In this document: one piece after another, positions 1 through 13,209 of the stretch
Numbering within the stretch: the first letter of the stretch is position 1
Layout: the number at the start of each line of letters is the position of its first letter
Assembly (NCBI RefSeq): GCF_963678635.1
Contig: NC_087069.1
Location: forward strand, 36,871,959-36,935,958
Direction: 5' to 3'
DNA: 64,000 bases
From: Symsagittifera roscoffensis
Lineage: Eukaryota; Xenacoelomorpha; Acoela; Convolutidae
Notes under the pieces: model-generated
What the model saw: the letters and a program-made list of their open reading frames with translations, nothing else
Databases searched by the model: none
What the model was told of the DNA's origin: nothing
Position numbers and translations under genes: made by a program

Positions 1-3000
1 TTTTATTGGGTCGAGAAAGTCGAAATATATCATATTTTGGTCGAGAAAGTCGAAACATATCTGAACTGGGTGGAACAAAATCAAATATTTTTTGTTGAGT
101 CGAGAAAGTTGAATTATACCAAAATTTGGTCGAAAAAATTGAAGTTTATCTGAACTGGGTCGATCAAACTCTAACTTCTTTTGTTGAGTTGAGAAATTTG
201 AATTATACCAAAAGCAAATCTTGGCCGAAAAAGTTGAAACTTATCTGTACTGGGTCGAACAAAATCGAACACTTTTTGTTGAGTCGAAAAAGTTAAAATA
301 TACCAAAGTTTGGTATAAAAAGCCAAACATATATGAACTGGGTCGAACAAAATCAAAAATTTATCTGTTGGTTCGATAAAGTCGAAATCTACCAAAACTT
401 TGTCGAGAAAGTCGAAACATATCTGAACAGGGTCGAACAAAATCGAACATTTTTTGTTGGGTCGAGAAAGTCGGAATACACCAAAATTTGGTAGAAAAAG
501 CGAAACATATATGAACTGAGTCGAAAAAAATCGAACACTCTTTCGTTGAGTCAAGAAAGTCGAAATACACCAAAAGCAAAACTTGGTCGAGAAAGTTGAA
601 ACATATCTGAACTGGGTCGAACAAAATCGAACATTTTTTGTTGGGTCGAGAAAGTCGGAATATACCAATATTTGTTAGAAAACGCGAAACATATTTGAAC
701 TGAGTCGAAAAAAATCGAACACTCTTTTGTTGAGTCGAGAAAGTCGAAATACACCAAAAGCAAAACTTGGTCGAGAAAGTTGAAACATATCTGAATTGGG
801 TCGAACAAAATCGAACCTTTTTTGTTGGGTCGAGAAAGTCGGAATATACCAAAGTTTGGTAGAAAAAGCGAAACATATAAGAACTGGGAGACCATAATCA
901 AACACTCTTTTGTTGAGTCGCGAAAGTCAAAATACACCAAAACCAAAACTTGGTCGAGAAAGTTGAAGTATATCTGAACTGGGTTGCACATTATCGATCT
1001 TTTTTTTGTTGAGTCGAGAAAGTCGAAATATACCAAAAGCAAAACTTGGTCGAGAAAGTTGATACAAATCTGAACTGGGTCGAACAAAATCGAACATTTT
1101 TTGTTGATTCGAGAAAGTCGAAAAATACCAAAAGCAAAACTTGGCCGAAAAAATTGACACTTATCTGTACTGGGTTGAACAAAATCTAACATTTTTTGTT
1201 GAGTCGAGGAAGTCGAAATATACCAAAATTTGGTCGAGAAAGTTGAAACATATCTGAACTGAGTCAAACAAACTCGAACACTTTTTTATTGGGTCGAGAA
1301 AGTCGAAATATATCATATTTTGGTCGAGAAAGTCGAAACATATCTGAACTGTGTCAAACAAAATCGAACATTTTTTTGTTGAGTTTAGAAAGTCTAAATA
1401 CATCCAAACTTGGTCGATGAAGATAAAAAAATCTGAACTGAGTCAAACAAACTCGAACACTTTTTTATTGGGTCGAGAAAGTCGAAATATATCATATTTT
1501 GGTCGAGAAAGTCGAAACATATCTGAACTGTGTCAAACAAAATCGAACATTTTTTTGTTGAGTCGCGAAAGTCAAAATACACCAAAACCAAAACTTGGTC
1601 GAGAAAGTTGAAGTATATCTGAACTGGGTTGCACATTATCGAACTTTTTTTTGTTGAGTCGAGAAAGTCGAAATATACCAAAAGCAAAACTTGGTCGAGA
1701 AAGTTGATACAAATCTGAACTGGGTCGAACAAAATCGAGCATTTTTTGTTGATTCGAGAAAGTCGAAAAATACCAAAAGCAAAACTTGGCCGAAAAAATT
1801 GACACTTATCTGTACTGGGTTGAACAAAATCTAACATTTTTTGTTGAGTCGAGGAAGTCGAAATATACCAAAATTTGGTCGAGAAAGTTGAAACATATCT
1901 GAACTGGGTCAAACAAACTCGAACACTTTTTTATTGGGTCGAGAAAGTCGAAATATATCATATTTTGGTCGAGAAATTCGAAACATATCTGAACTGTGTC
2001 AAACAAAATCGAACATTTTTTTGTTGAGTTTAGAAAGTCTAAATACATCCAAACTTGGTCGATGAAGATAAAAAAATCTGAACTGAGTCGAAAAAAATCG
2101 AACACTTTTTCGTTGGGTAGAGAAAGTCAAAAAAATACCGACATTTACTCGAGAAAGTTGAAATAAATCTAAACTGGGTCAAACACAGTCGAACACTTTC
2201 ATTATTGGGTCGAGAAAGTCAAAATAAATCAAATTTTGGTCGAGAAAGTCGAAACATATCAGAACTGGGTGGAACAAAATCGAACATTTTTTGTTGGGTC
2301 GAGAAAGTCGGAATATACCAATATTTGGTAGAAAACGCGAAACATATTTGAACTGAGTCGAAAAAAATCGAACACTCTTTTGTTGAGTCGAGAAAGTCGA
2401 AATACACCAAAAGCAAAACTTGGTCGAGAAAGTCGAAACATATCAGAACTGGGTGGAACAAAATCGAACATTTTTTGTTGGGTCGAGAAAGTCGGAATAT
2501 ACCAATATTTGGTAGAAAACGCGAAACATATTTGAACTGAGTCGAACAAAATCGAACATTTTTTGTTGGGTCGAGAAAGTCGGAATACACCAAAATTTGG
2601 TAGAAAAAGTGAAACATATATGAACTGGGTTGACCAAAATATAACACTCTTTTGTTGAGTCGCGAAAGTCAAAATACACCAAAACCAAAACTTGGTCGAG
2701 AAAGTTGAAGCATATCTGAACTGGGTTGAACATTATCGAACTTTTTTTTGTTGAGTCGAGAAAGTCGGAATATACCAAAAGCAAAACTTGGTCGAGAAAG
2801 TTGATACAAATCTGAACTGGGTCGAACAAAATCGAACATTTTTTGTTGATTCGAGAAAGTCGAAAAATACCAAAAGCAAAACTTGGCCGAAAAAATTGAC
2901 ACTTATCTGTACTGGGTTGAACAAAATCTAACATTTTTTGTTGAGTCGAGGAAGTCGAAATATACCAAAATTTGGTCGAGAAAGTTGAAACATATCTGAA

Positions 3001-5909
3001 CTGGGTCAAACAAACTCGAACACTTTTTTATTGGGTCGAGAAAGTCGAAATATATCATATTTTGGTCGAGAAAGTCGAAACATATCTGAACTGTGTCAAA
3101 CAAAATCGAACATTTTTTTGTTGAGTTTAGAAAGTCTAAATACATCCAAACTTGGTCGATGAAGATAAAAAAATCTGAACTGAGTCGAAAAAAATGGAAC
3201 ACTTTTTCGTTGGGTAGAGAAAGTCAAAAAAATACCGACATTTACTCGAGAAAGTTGAAATAAATCTAAACTGGGTCAAACACAGTCGAACACTTTAATT
3301 ATTGGGTCGAGAAAGTCAAAATATATCAAATTTTGGTCGAGAAAGTCGAAACATATCAGAACTGGGTGGAACAAAATCGAACATTTTTTGTTGGGTCGAG
3401 AAAGTCGGAATATACCAATATTTGGTAGAAAACGCGAAACATATTTGAACTGAGTCGAAAAAAATCGAACACTCCTTTGTTGAGTCGAGAAAGTCGAAAT
3501 ACACCAAAAGCAAAACTTGGTCGAGAAAGTCGAAACATATCAGAACTGGGTGGAACAAAATCGAACATTTTTTGTTGGGTCGAGAAAGTCGGAATATACC
3601 AATATTTGGTAGAAAACGCGAAACATATTTGAACTGAGTCGAACAAAATCGAACATTTTTTGTTGGGTCGAGAAAGTCGGAATACACCAAAATTTGGTAG
3701 AAAAGTGAAACATATATGAACTGGGTTGACCAAAATATAACACTCTTTTGTTGAGTCGCGAAAGTCAAAATACACCAAAACCAAAACTTGGTCGAGAAAG
3801 TTGAAGCATATCTGAACTGGGTTGAACATTATCGAACTTTTTTTTGTTGAGTCGAGAAAGTCGGAATATACCAAAAGCAAAACTTGGTCGAGAAAGTTGA
3901 TACAAATCTGAACTGGGTCGAACAAAATCGAACATTTTTTGTTGATTCGAGAAAGTCGAAAAATACCAAAAGCAAAACTTGGCCGAAAAAATTGACACTT
4001 ATCTGTACTGGGTTGAACAAAATCTAACATTTTTTGTTGAGTCGAGGCAGTCGAAATATACCAAAATTTGGTCGAGAAAGTTGAAACATATCTGAACTGG
4101 GTCAAACAAACTCGAACACTTTTTTATTGGGTCGAGAAAGTCGAAATATATCATATTTTGGTCGAGAAAGTCGAAACATATCTGAACTGTGTCAAACAAA
4201 ATCGAACATTTTTTTGTTGAGTTTAGAAAGTCTAAATACATCCAAACTTGGTCGATGAAGATAAAAAAATCTGAACTGAGTCGAAAAAAATCGAACACTT
4301 TTTCGTTGGGTAGAGAAAGTCAAAAAAATACCGACATTTACTCGAGAAAGTTGAAATAAATCTAAACTAGGTCAAACACAGTCGAACACTTTAATTATTG
4401 GGTCGAGAAAGTCAAAATATATCAAATTTTGGTCGAGAAAGTCGAAACATATCAGAACTGGGTGGAACAAAATCGAACATTTTTTGTTGGGTCGAGAAAG
4501 TCGGAATATACCAATATTTGGTAGAAAACGCGAAACATATTTGAACTGAGTCGAAAAAAATCGAACACTCTTTTGTTGAGTCGAGAAAGTCGAAATACAC
4601 CAAAAGCAAAACTTGGTCGAGAAAGTTGAAACATATCTGAACTGGGTCGAACAAAATCGAACAATTTTTGTTGGGTCGAGAAAGTCGGAATACACCAAAA
4701 TTTGGTAGAAAAAGCGAAACATATATGAACTGGGTTGACCAAAATCGAACACTCTTTTGTTGAGTCGCGAAAGTCAAAATACACCAAAACCAAAACTTGG
4801 TCGAGAAAGTTGAAGCATATCTGAACTGGGTTGAACATTATCGAACTTTTTTTTGTTGAGTCGAGAAAGTCGAAATATACCAAAAGCAAAACTTGGTCGA
4901 GAAAGTTGATACAAATCTGAACTGGGTCGAACAAAATCGAACATTTTTTGTTGATTCGAGAAAGTCGAAAAATACCAAAAGCAAAACTTGGCCGAAAAAA
5001 TTGACACTTATCTGTACTGGGTTGAACAAAATCTAACATTTTTTGTTGAGTCGAGGAAGTCGAAATATACCAAAATTTGGTATAAAAAGCCAAACATATA
5101 TGAACTGGGTCGAACAAAATCAAAAATTTATCTGTTGGTTCGATAAAGTCGAAATCTACCAAAATTTGGTCGAGAAAGTTGAAACATATCTGAACTGGGT
5201 CAAACAAACTCGAACACTTTTTTATTGGGTCGAGAAAGTCGAAATATATCATATTTTGGTCGAGAAAGTCGAAACATATCTGAACTGTGTCAAACAAAAT
5301 CGAACATTTTTTTGTTGAGTTTAGAAAGTCTAAATACATCCAAACGTGGTCGATGAAGATAAAAAAATCTGAACTGAGTCGAAAAAAATCGAACACTTTT
5401 TCGTTGGGTAGAGAAAGTAAAAAAAATACCGACATTTCATCGAGAAAGTTGAAATAAATCTAAACTGGGTCAAACACAGTCGAACACTTTAATTATTGGG
5501 TCGAGAAAGTCAAAATATATCAAATTTTGGTCGAGAAAGTCGAAACATATCAGAACTGGGTGGAACAAAATCGAACATTTTTTGTTGGGTCGTGAAAGTC
5601 GGAATATACCAATATTTGGTAGAAAACGCGAAACATATTTGAACTGAGTCGAAAAAAATCGAACACTCTTTTGTTGAGTCGAGAAAGTCGAAATACACCA
5701 AAAGGAAAACTTGGTCGAGAAAGTTGAAACATATCTGAACTGGGTCGAACAAAATCGAACATTTTTTGTTGGGTCGAGAATGTCGGAATACACCAAAATT
5801 TGGTAGAAAAAGCGAAACATATATGAACTGGGTTGACCAAAATCGATCACTCTTTTGTTGAGTCGCGAAAGTCAAAATACACCAAAACCAAAACTTGGTC
5901 GAGAAAGTT

Positions 5910-8900
5910 GAAGCATATCTGAACTGGGTTGAACATTATCGAACTTTTTTTTGTTGAGTCGAGAAAGTCGGAATATACAAAAAGCAAAACTTGGTCGAGA
6001 AAGTTGATACAAATCTGAACTGGGTCGAACAAAATCGAACATTTTTTGTTAATTCGAGAAAGTCGAAAAATACCAAAAGCAAAACTTGGCCGAAAAAATT
6101 GACACTTATCTGTACTGGGTTGAACAAAATCTAACATTTTTTGTTGAGTCGAGGAAGTCGAAATATACCAAAATTTGGTCGAGAAAGTTGAAACATATCT
6201 GAACTGGGTCAAACAAACTCGAACACTTTTTTATTGGGTCGAGAAAGTCAAAATTTATCATATTTTGGTCGAGAAAGTCGAAACATATCAGAACTGGGTG
6301 GAACAAAATCGAACATTTTTTGTTGGGTCGAGAAACCGGAATATACCAATATTTGGTAGAAAACGCGAAACATATTTGAACTGAGTCGAAAAAAATCGAA
6401 CACTCTTTTGTTGAGTCGAGAAAGTCGAAATACACCAAAAGCAAAACTTGGTCGAGAAAGTTGAAACATATCTGAACTGGGTCGAACAAAATCGAACATT
6501 TTTTGTTGGGTCGAGAAAGTCGGAATACACCAAAATTTGGTAGAAAAAGCGAAACATATATGAACTGGGTTGACCAAAATCGAACACTCTTTTGTTGAGT
6601 CGCGAAAGTCAAAATACACCAAAACCAAAACTTGGTCGAGAAAGTTGAAGCATATCTGAACTGGGTTGAACATTATCGAACTTTTTTTTGTTGAGTCGAG
6701 AAAGTCGGAATATACCAATATTTGGTAGAAAACGCGAAACATATTTGAACTGAGTCGAAAAAAATCGAACACTCTTTCGTTGAGTCAAGAAAGTCGAAAT
6801 ACACCAAAAGCAAAACTTGGTCGAGAAAGTTGAAACATATCTGAACTGGGTCGAACAAAATCGAACATTTTTTGTTGGGTCGAGAAAGTCGGAACATATC
6901 AATATTTGGTAGAAAACGTGAAACATATTTGAACTGAGTCGAAAAAAATCGAACACTCTTTTGTTGAGTCGAGAAAGTCGAAATACACCAAAAGCAAAAC
7001 TTGGTCGAGAAAGTTGAAACATATCTGAACTGGGTCGAACAAAATCGAACATTTTTTGTTGGGTCGAGAAAGTCGGAATATACCAAAATTTGGTAGAAAA
7101 AGCGAAACATATATGAACTGGGTTGACCAAAATCGAACACTCTTTTGTTGAGTCGCGAAAGTCAATTACACCAAAACCAAAACTTGGTCGAGAAAGTTGA
7201 AGCATATCTGAACTGGGTTGAACATTATCGAACTTTTTTTTGTTGAGTCGAGAAAGTCGAAATATACCAAAAGCAAAACTTGGTCGAGAAAGTTGAAACA
7301 AATCTGAACTGGGTCGAACAAAATCGAACATTTTTTGTTGATTCGAGAAAGTCGAAAAATACCAAAAGCAAAACTTGGCCGAAAAAATTGACACTTATCT
7401 GTACTGGGTCGAACAAAATCGAACATTTTTTGTTGAGTCGAGGAAGTCGAAATATACCAAAATTTGGTCGAGAAAGTTGAAATATATCTGAACTGGGTCA
7501 AACAAACTCGAACACTTTTTTTATTGGGTCGAGAAAGTCGAAATATATCATATTTTGGTCGAGAAAGTCGAAACATATCTGAACTGTGTACAAAATAAAT
7601 CGAACATTTTTTTGTTGAGTTTAGAAAGTCTAAATACATCCAAACTTGGTCGATGAAGATGAAAAAATCTGAACTGAGTCGAAAAAAATCGAACACTTTT
7701 TCGTTGGGTAGAGAAAGTCAAAAAAATACCGACATTTACTCGAGAAAGTTGAAATAAATCTAAACTGGGTCAAACACAGTCGAACACTTTAATTATTGGG
7801 TCGAGAAAGTCAAAATATATCAAATTTTGGTCGAGAAAGTCGAAACATATTTGAACTGGGTGGAACAAAATCAAATATTTTTTGTTGAGTCGAGAAACCG
7901 GAATATACCAATATTTGGTAGAAAACGCGAAACATATTTGAACTGAGTCGAAAAAAATCGAACACTCTTTTGTTGAGTCGAGAAAGTCGAAATACACCAA
8001 AAGCAAAACTTGGTCGAGAAAGTTGAAGCATATCTGAACTGGGTTGAACATTATCGAACTTTTTTTTGTTGAGTCGAGAAAGTCGGAATATACCAAAAGC
8101 AAAACTTGGTCGAGAAAGTTGATACAAATCTGAACTGGGTCGAACAAAATCGAACATTTTTTGTTAATTCGAGAAAGTCGAAAAATACCAAAAGCAAAAC
8201 TTGGCCGAAAAAATTGACACTTATCTGTACTGGGTTGAACAAAATCTAACATTTTTTGTTGAGTCGAGGAAGTCGAAATATACCAAAATTTGGTCGAGAA
8301 AGTTGAAACATATCTGAACTGGGTCAAACAAACTCGAACACTTTTTTATTGGGTCGAGAAAGTCGAAATTTATCATATTTTGGTCGAGAAAGTCGAAACA
8401 TATCAGAACTGGGTGGAACGAAATCGAACATTTTTTGTTGGGTCGAGAAACCGGAATATACCAATATTTGGTAGAAAACGCGAAACATATTTGAACTGAG
8501 TCGAAAAAAATCGAACACTCTTTTGTTGAGTCGAGAAAGTCGAAATACACCAAAAGCAAAACTTGGTCGAGAAAGTTGAAACAAATCTGAACTGGGTCGA
8601 ACAAAATCGAACATTTTTTGTTGGGTCGAGAAAGTCGGAATACACCAAAATTTGGTAGAAAAAGCGAAACATATATGAACTGGGTTGACCAAAATCGGAC
8701 ACTCTTTTGTTGAGTCGCGAAAGTCAAAATACACCAAAACCAAAACTTGGTCGAGAAAGTTGAAGCATATCTGAACTGGGTTGAACATTATCGAACTTTT
8801 TTTTGTTGAGTCGAGAAAGTCGGAATATACCAATATTTGGTAGAAAACGCGAAACATATTTGAACTGAGTCGAAAAAAATCGAACACTCTTTCGTTGAGT

Positions 8901-11900
8901 CAAGAAAGTCGAAATACACCAAAAGCAAAACTTGGTCGAGAAAGTTGAAACATATCTGAACTGGGTCGAACAAAATCGAACATTTTTTGTTGGGTCGAGA
9001 AAGTCGGAACATATCAATATTTGGTAGAAAACGCGAAACATATTTGAACTGAGTCGAAAAAAATCGAACACTCTTTTGTTGAGTCGAGAAAGTCGAAATA
9101 CACCAAAAGCAAAACTTGGTCGAGAAAGTTGAAACATATCTGAACTGGGTCGAACAAAATCGAACATTTTTTGTTGGGTCGAGAAAGTCGGAATATACCA
9201 AAATTTGGTAGAAAAAGCGAAACATATATGAACTGGGTTGACCAAAATCGAACACTCTTTTGTTGAGTCGCGAAAGTCAATTACACCAAAACCAAAACTT
9301 GGTCGAGAAAGTTGAAGCATATCTGAACTGGGTTGAACATTATCGAACTTTTTTTTGTTGAGTCGAGAAAGTCGAAATATACCAAAAGCAAAACTTGGTC
9401 AAGAAAGTTGAAACAAATCTGAACTGGGTCGAACAAAATCGAACATTTTTTGTTGATTCGAGAAAGTCGAAAAATACCAAAAGCAAAACTTGGCCGAAAA
9501 AATTGACACTTATCTGTACTGGGTCGAACAAAATCGAACATTTTTTGTTGAGTCGAGGAAGTCGAAATATACCAAAATTTGGTCGAGAAAGTTGAAATAT
9601 ATCTGAACTGGGTCAAACAAACTCGAACACTTTTTTTATTGGGTCGAGAAAGTCGAAATATATCATATTTTGGTCGAGAAAGTCGAAACATATCTGAACT
9701 GTGTACAAAATAAATCGAACATTTTTTTGTTGAGTTTAGAAAGTCTAAATACATCCAAACTTGGTCGATGAAGATGAAAAAATCTGAACTGAGTCGAAAA
9801 AAATCGAACACTTTTTCGTTGGGTAGAGAAAGTCAAAAAAATACCGACATTTACTCGAGAAAGTTGAAATAAATCTAAACTGGGTCAAACACAGTCGAAC
9901 ACTTTAATTATTGGGTCGAGAAAGTCAAAATATATCAAATTTTGGTCGAGAAAGTCGAAACATATTTGAACTGGGTGGAACAAAATCAAATATTTTTTGT
10001 TGAGTCGAGAAAGTTGAAATATACCAAAATTTGGTCGAAAAAATTGAAGTTTATCTGAACTGGGTCGATCAAAATCTAACTTCTTTTGTTGAGTTGAGAA
10101 ATTTGAATTATACCAAAATTTGTTCGAAAAGCAAAACATATATGAACTGGTTCATGCAAAATCAAAAATTTATCTATTGGGTCGATAGAGTCGAAATCTA
10201 CTAAAAATTGGTCGAGAAAATCGAAATATATCTGAACAGAGTCTAATAAAATCGAACATTTTTTGTTGGGTCGAGAAAGTCAAAACATATATGAACTGGG
10301 TCGATCAAAATTGAACATTTTTTGTTAATTCGAGAAAGTCGAAAAATACCAAAAGCAAAACTTGGCCGAAAAAATTGACACTTATCTGTACTGGGTTGAA
10401 CAAAATCTAACATTTTTTGTTAAGTCGAGGAAGTCGAAATATACCAAAATTTGTCGAGAAAGTTGAAACATATCTGAACTGGGTCAAACAAACTCGAACA
10501 CTTTTTTATTGGGTCGAGAAAGTCGAAATTTATCATATTTTGGTCGAGAAAGTCGAAACATATCAGAACTGGGTGGAACAAAATCGAACATTTTTTGTTG
10601 GGTCGAGAAACCGGAATATACCAATATTTGGTAGAAAACGCGAAACATATTTGAACTGAGTCGAAAAAAATCGAACACTCTTTTGTTGAGTCGAGAAAGT
10701 CGGAATATACCAAAAGCAAAACTTGGTCGAGAAAGTTGATACAAATCTGAACTGGGTCGAACAAAATCGAACATTTTTTGTTAATTCGAGAAAGTCGAAA
10801 AATACCAAAAGCAAAACTTGGCCGAAAAAATTGACACTTATCTGTACTGGGTTGAACAAAATCTAACATTTTTTGTTGAGTCGAGGAAGTCGAAATATAC
10901 CAAAATTTGGTCGAGAAAGTTGAAACATATCTGAACTGGGTCAAACAAACTCGAACACTTTTTTATTGGGTCGAGAAAGTCGAAATTTATCATATTTTGG
11001 TCGAGAAAGTCGAAACATATCAGAACTGGGTGGAACGAAATCGAACATTTTTTGTTGGGTCGAGAAACCGGAATATACCAATATTTGGTAGAAAACGCGA
11101 AACATATTTGAACTGAGTCGAAAAAAATCGAACACTCTTTGTTGAGTCGAGAAAGTCGAAATACACCAAAAGCAAAACTTGGTCGAGAAAGTTGAAACAT
11201 ATCTGAACTGGGTCGAACAAAATCGAACATTTTTTGTTGGGTCGAGAAAGTCGGAATACACCAAAATTTGGTAGAAAAAGCGAAACATATATGAACTGGG
11301 TTGACCAAAATCGAACACTCTTTTGTTGAGTCGCGAAAGTCAAAATACACCAAAACCAAAACTTGGTCGAGAAAGTTGAAGCATATCTGAACTGGGTTGA
11401 ACATTATCGAACTTTTTTTTGTTGAGTCGAGAAAGTCGGAATATACCAATATTTGGTAGAAAACGCGAAACATATTTGAACTGAGTCGAAAAAAATCGAA
11501 CACTCTTTCGTTGAGTCAAGAAAGTCGAAATACACCAAAAGCAAAACTTGGTCGAGAAAGTTGAAACATATCTGAACTGGGTCGAACAAAATCGAACATT
11601 TTTTGTTGGGTCGAGAAAGTCGGAACATATCAATATTTGGTAGAAAACGCGAAACATATTTGAACTGAGTCGAAAAAAATCGAACACTCTTTTGTTGAGT
11701 CGAGAAAGTCGAAATACACCAAAAGCAAAACTTGGTCGAGAAAGTTGAAACATATCTGAACTGGGTCGAACAAAATCGAACATTTTTTGTTGGGTCGAGA
11801 AAGTCGGAATATACCAAAATTTGGTAGAAAAAGCGAAACATATATGAACTGGGTTGACCAAAATCGAACACTCTTTTGTTGAGTCGCGAAAGTCAATTAC

Positions 11901-12520
11901 ACCAAAACCAAAACTTGGTCGAGAAAGTTGAAGCATATCTGAACTGGGTTGAACATTATCGAACTTTTTTTTGTTGAGTCGAGAAAGTCGAAATATACCA
12001 AAAGCAAAACTTGGTCGAGAAAGTTGAAACAAATCTGAACTGGGTCGAACAAAATCGAACATTTTTTGTTGATTCGAGAAAGTCGAAAAATACCAAAAGC
12101 AAAACTTGGCCGAAAAAATTGACACTTATCTGTACTGGGTCGAACAAAATCGAACATTTTTTGTTGAGTCGAGGAAGTCGAAATATACCAAAATTTGGTC
12201 GAGAAAGTTGAAATATATCTGAACTGGGTCAAACAAACTCGAACACTTTTTTTATTGGGTCGAGAAAGTCGAAATATATCATATTTTGGTCGAGAAAGTC
12301 GAAACATATCTGAACTGTGTACAAAATAAATCGAACATTTTTTTGTTGAGTTTAGAAAGTCTAAATACATCCAAACTTGGTCGATGAAGATGAAAAAATC
12401 TGAACTGAGTCGAAAAAAATCGAACACTTTTTCGTTGGGTAGAGAAAGTCAAAAAAATACCGACATTTACTCGAGAAAGTTGAAATAAATCTAAACTGGG
12501 TCAAACACAGTCGAACACTT
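5910..12520. repeat. Near-identical higher-order blocks inside the satellite (about 2115 and 2616 bp offsets)
   Basis: Landmark monomers recur at fixed offsets. The segment at about 5910-7893 is repeated almost base for base at about 8025-10008 (offset 2115), and the segment at about 8065-9900 recurs at about 10680-12520 (offset about 2616). Differences between blocks are a few single-base changes plus block-edge rearrangements. This points to recent amplification of a multi-monomer unit rather than slow drift of single monomers. Long-read assembly collapse or expansion at this locus is a real risk. Confidence 0.85.
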
Positions 12521-13209
12521 TAATTATTAGGTCGAGAAAGTCAAAATAAATCAAATTTTGGTCGAGAAAGTCGAAACATATCAGAACTGGGTGGAACAAA
12601 ATCGAACATTTTTTGTTGGGTCGAGAAAGTCGGAATATACCAATATTTGGTAGAAAACGCGAAACATATTTGAACTGAGTCGAAAAAAATCGAACACTCT
12701 TTTGTTGAGTCGAGAAAGTCGAAATACACCAAAAGCAAAACTTGGTCGAGAAAGTCGAAACATATCAGAACTGGGTGGAACAAAATCGAACATTTTTTGT
12801 TGGGTCGAGAAAGTCGGAATATACCAATATTTGGTAGAAAACGCGAAACATATTTGAACTGAGTCGAACAAAATCGAACATTTTTTGTTGGGTCGAGAAA
12901 GTCAAAATATATCAAATTTTGGTCGAGAAAGTCGAAACATATTTGAACTGGGTGGAACAAAATCAAATATTTTTTGTTGAGTCGAGAAAGTTGAAATATA
13001 CCAAAATTTGGTCGAAAAAATTGAAGTTTATCTGAACTGGGTCGATCAAAATCTAACTTCTTTTGTTGAGTTGAGAAATTTGAATTATACCAAAATTGTT
13101 CGAAAAGCAAAACATATATGAACTGGTTCATGCAAAATCAAAAATTTATCTATTGGGTCGATAGAGTCGAAATCTACTAAAAATTGGTCGAGAAAATCGA
13201 AATATATCT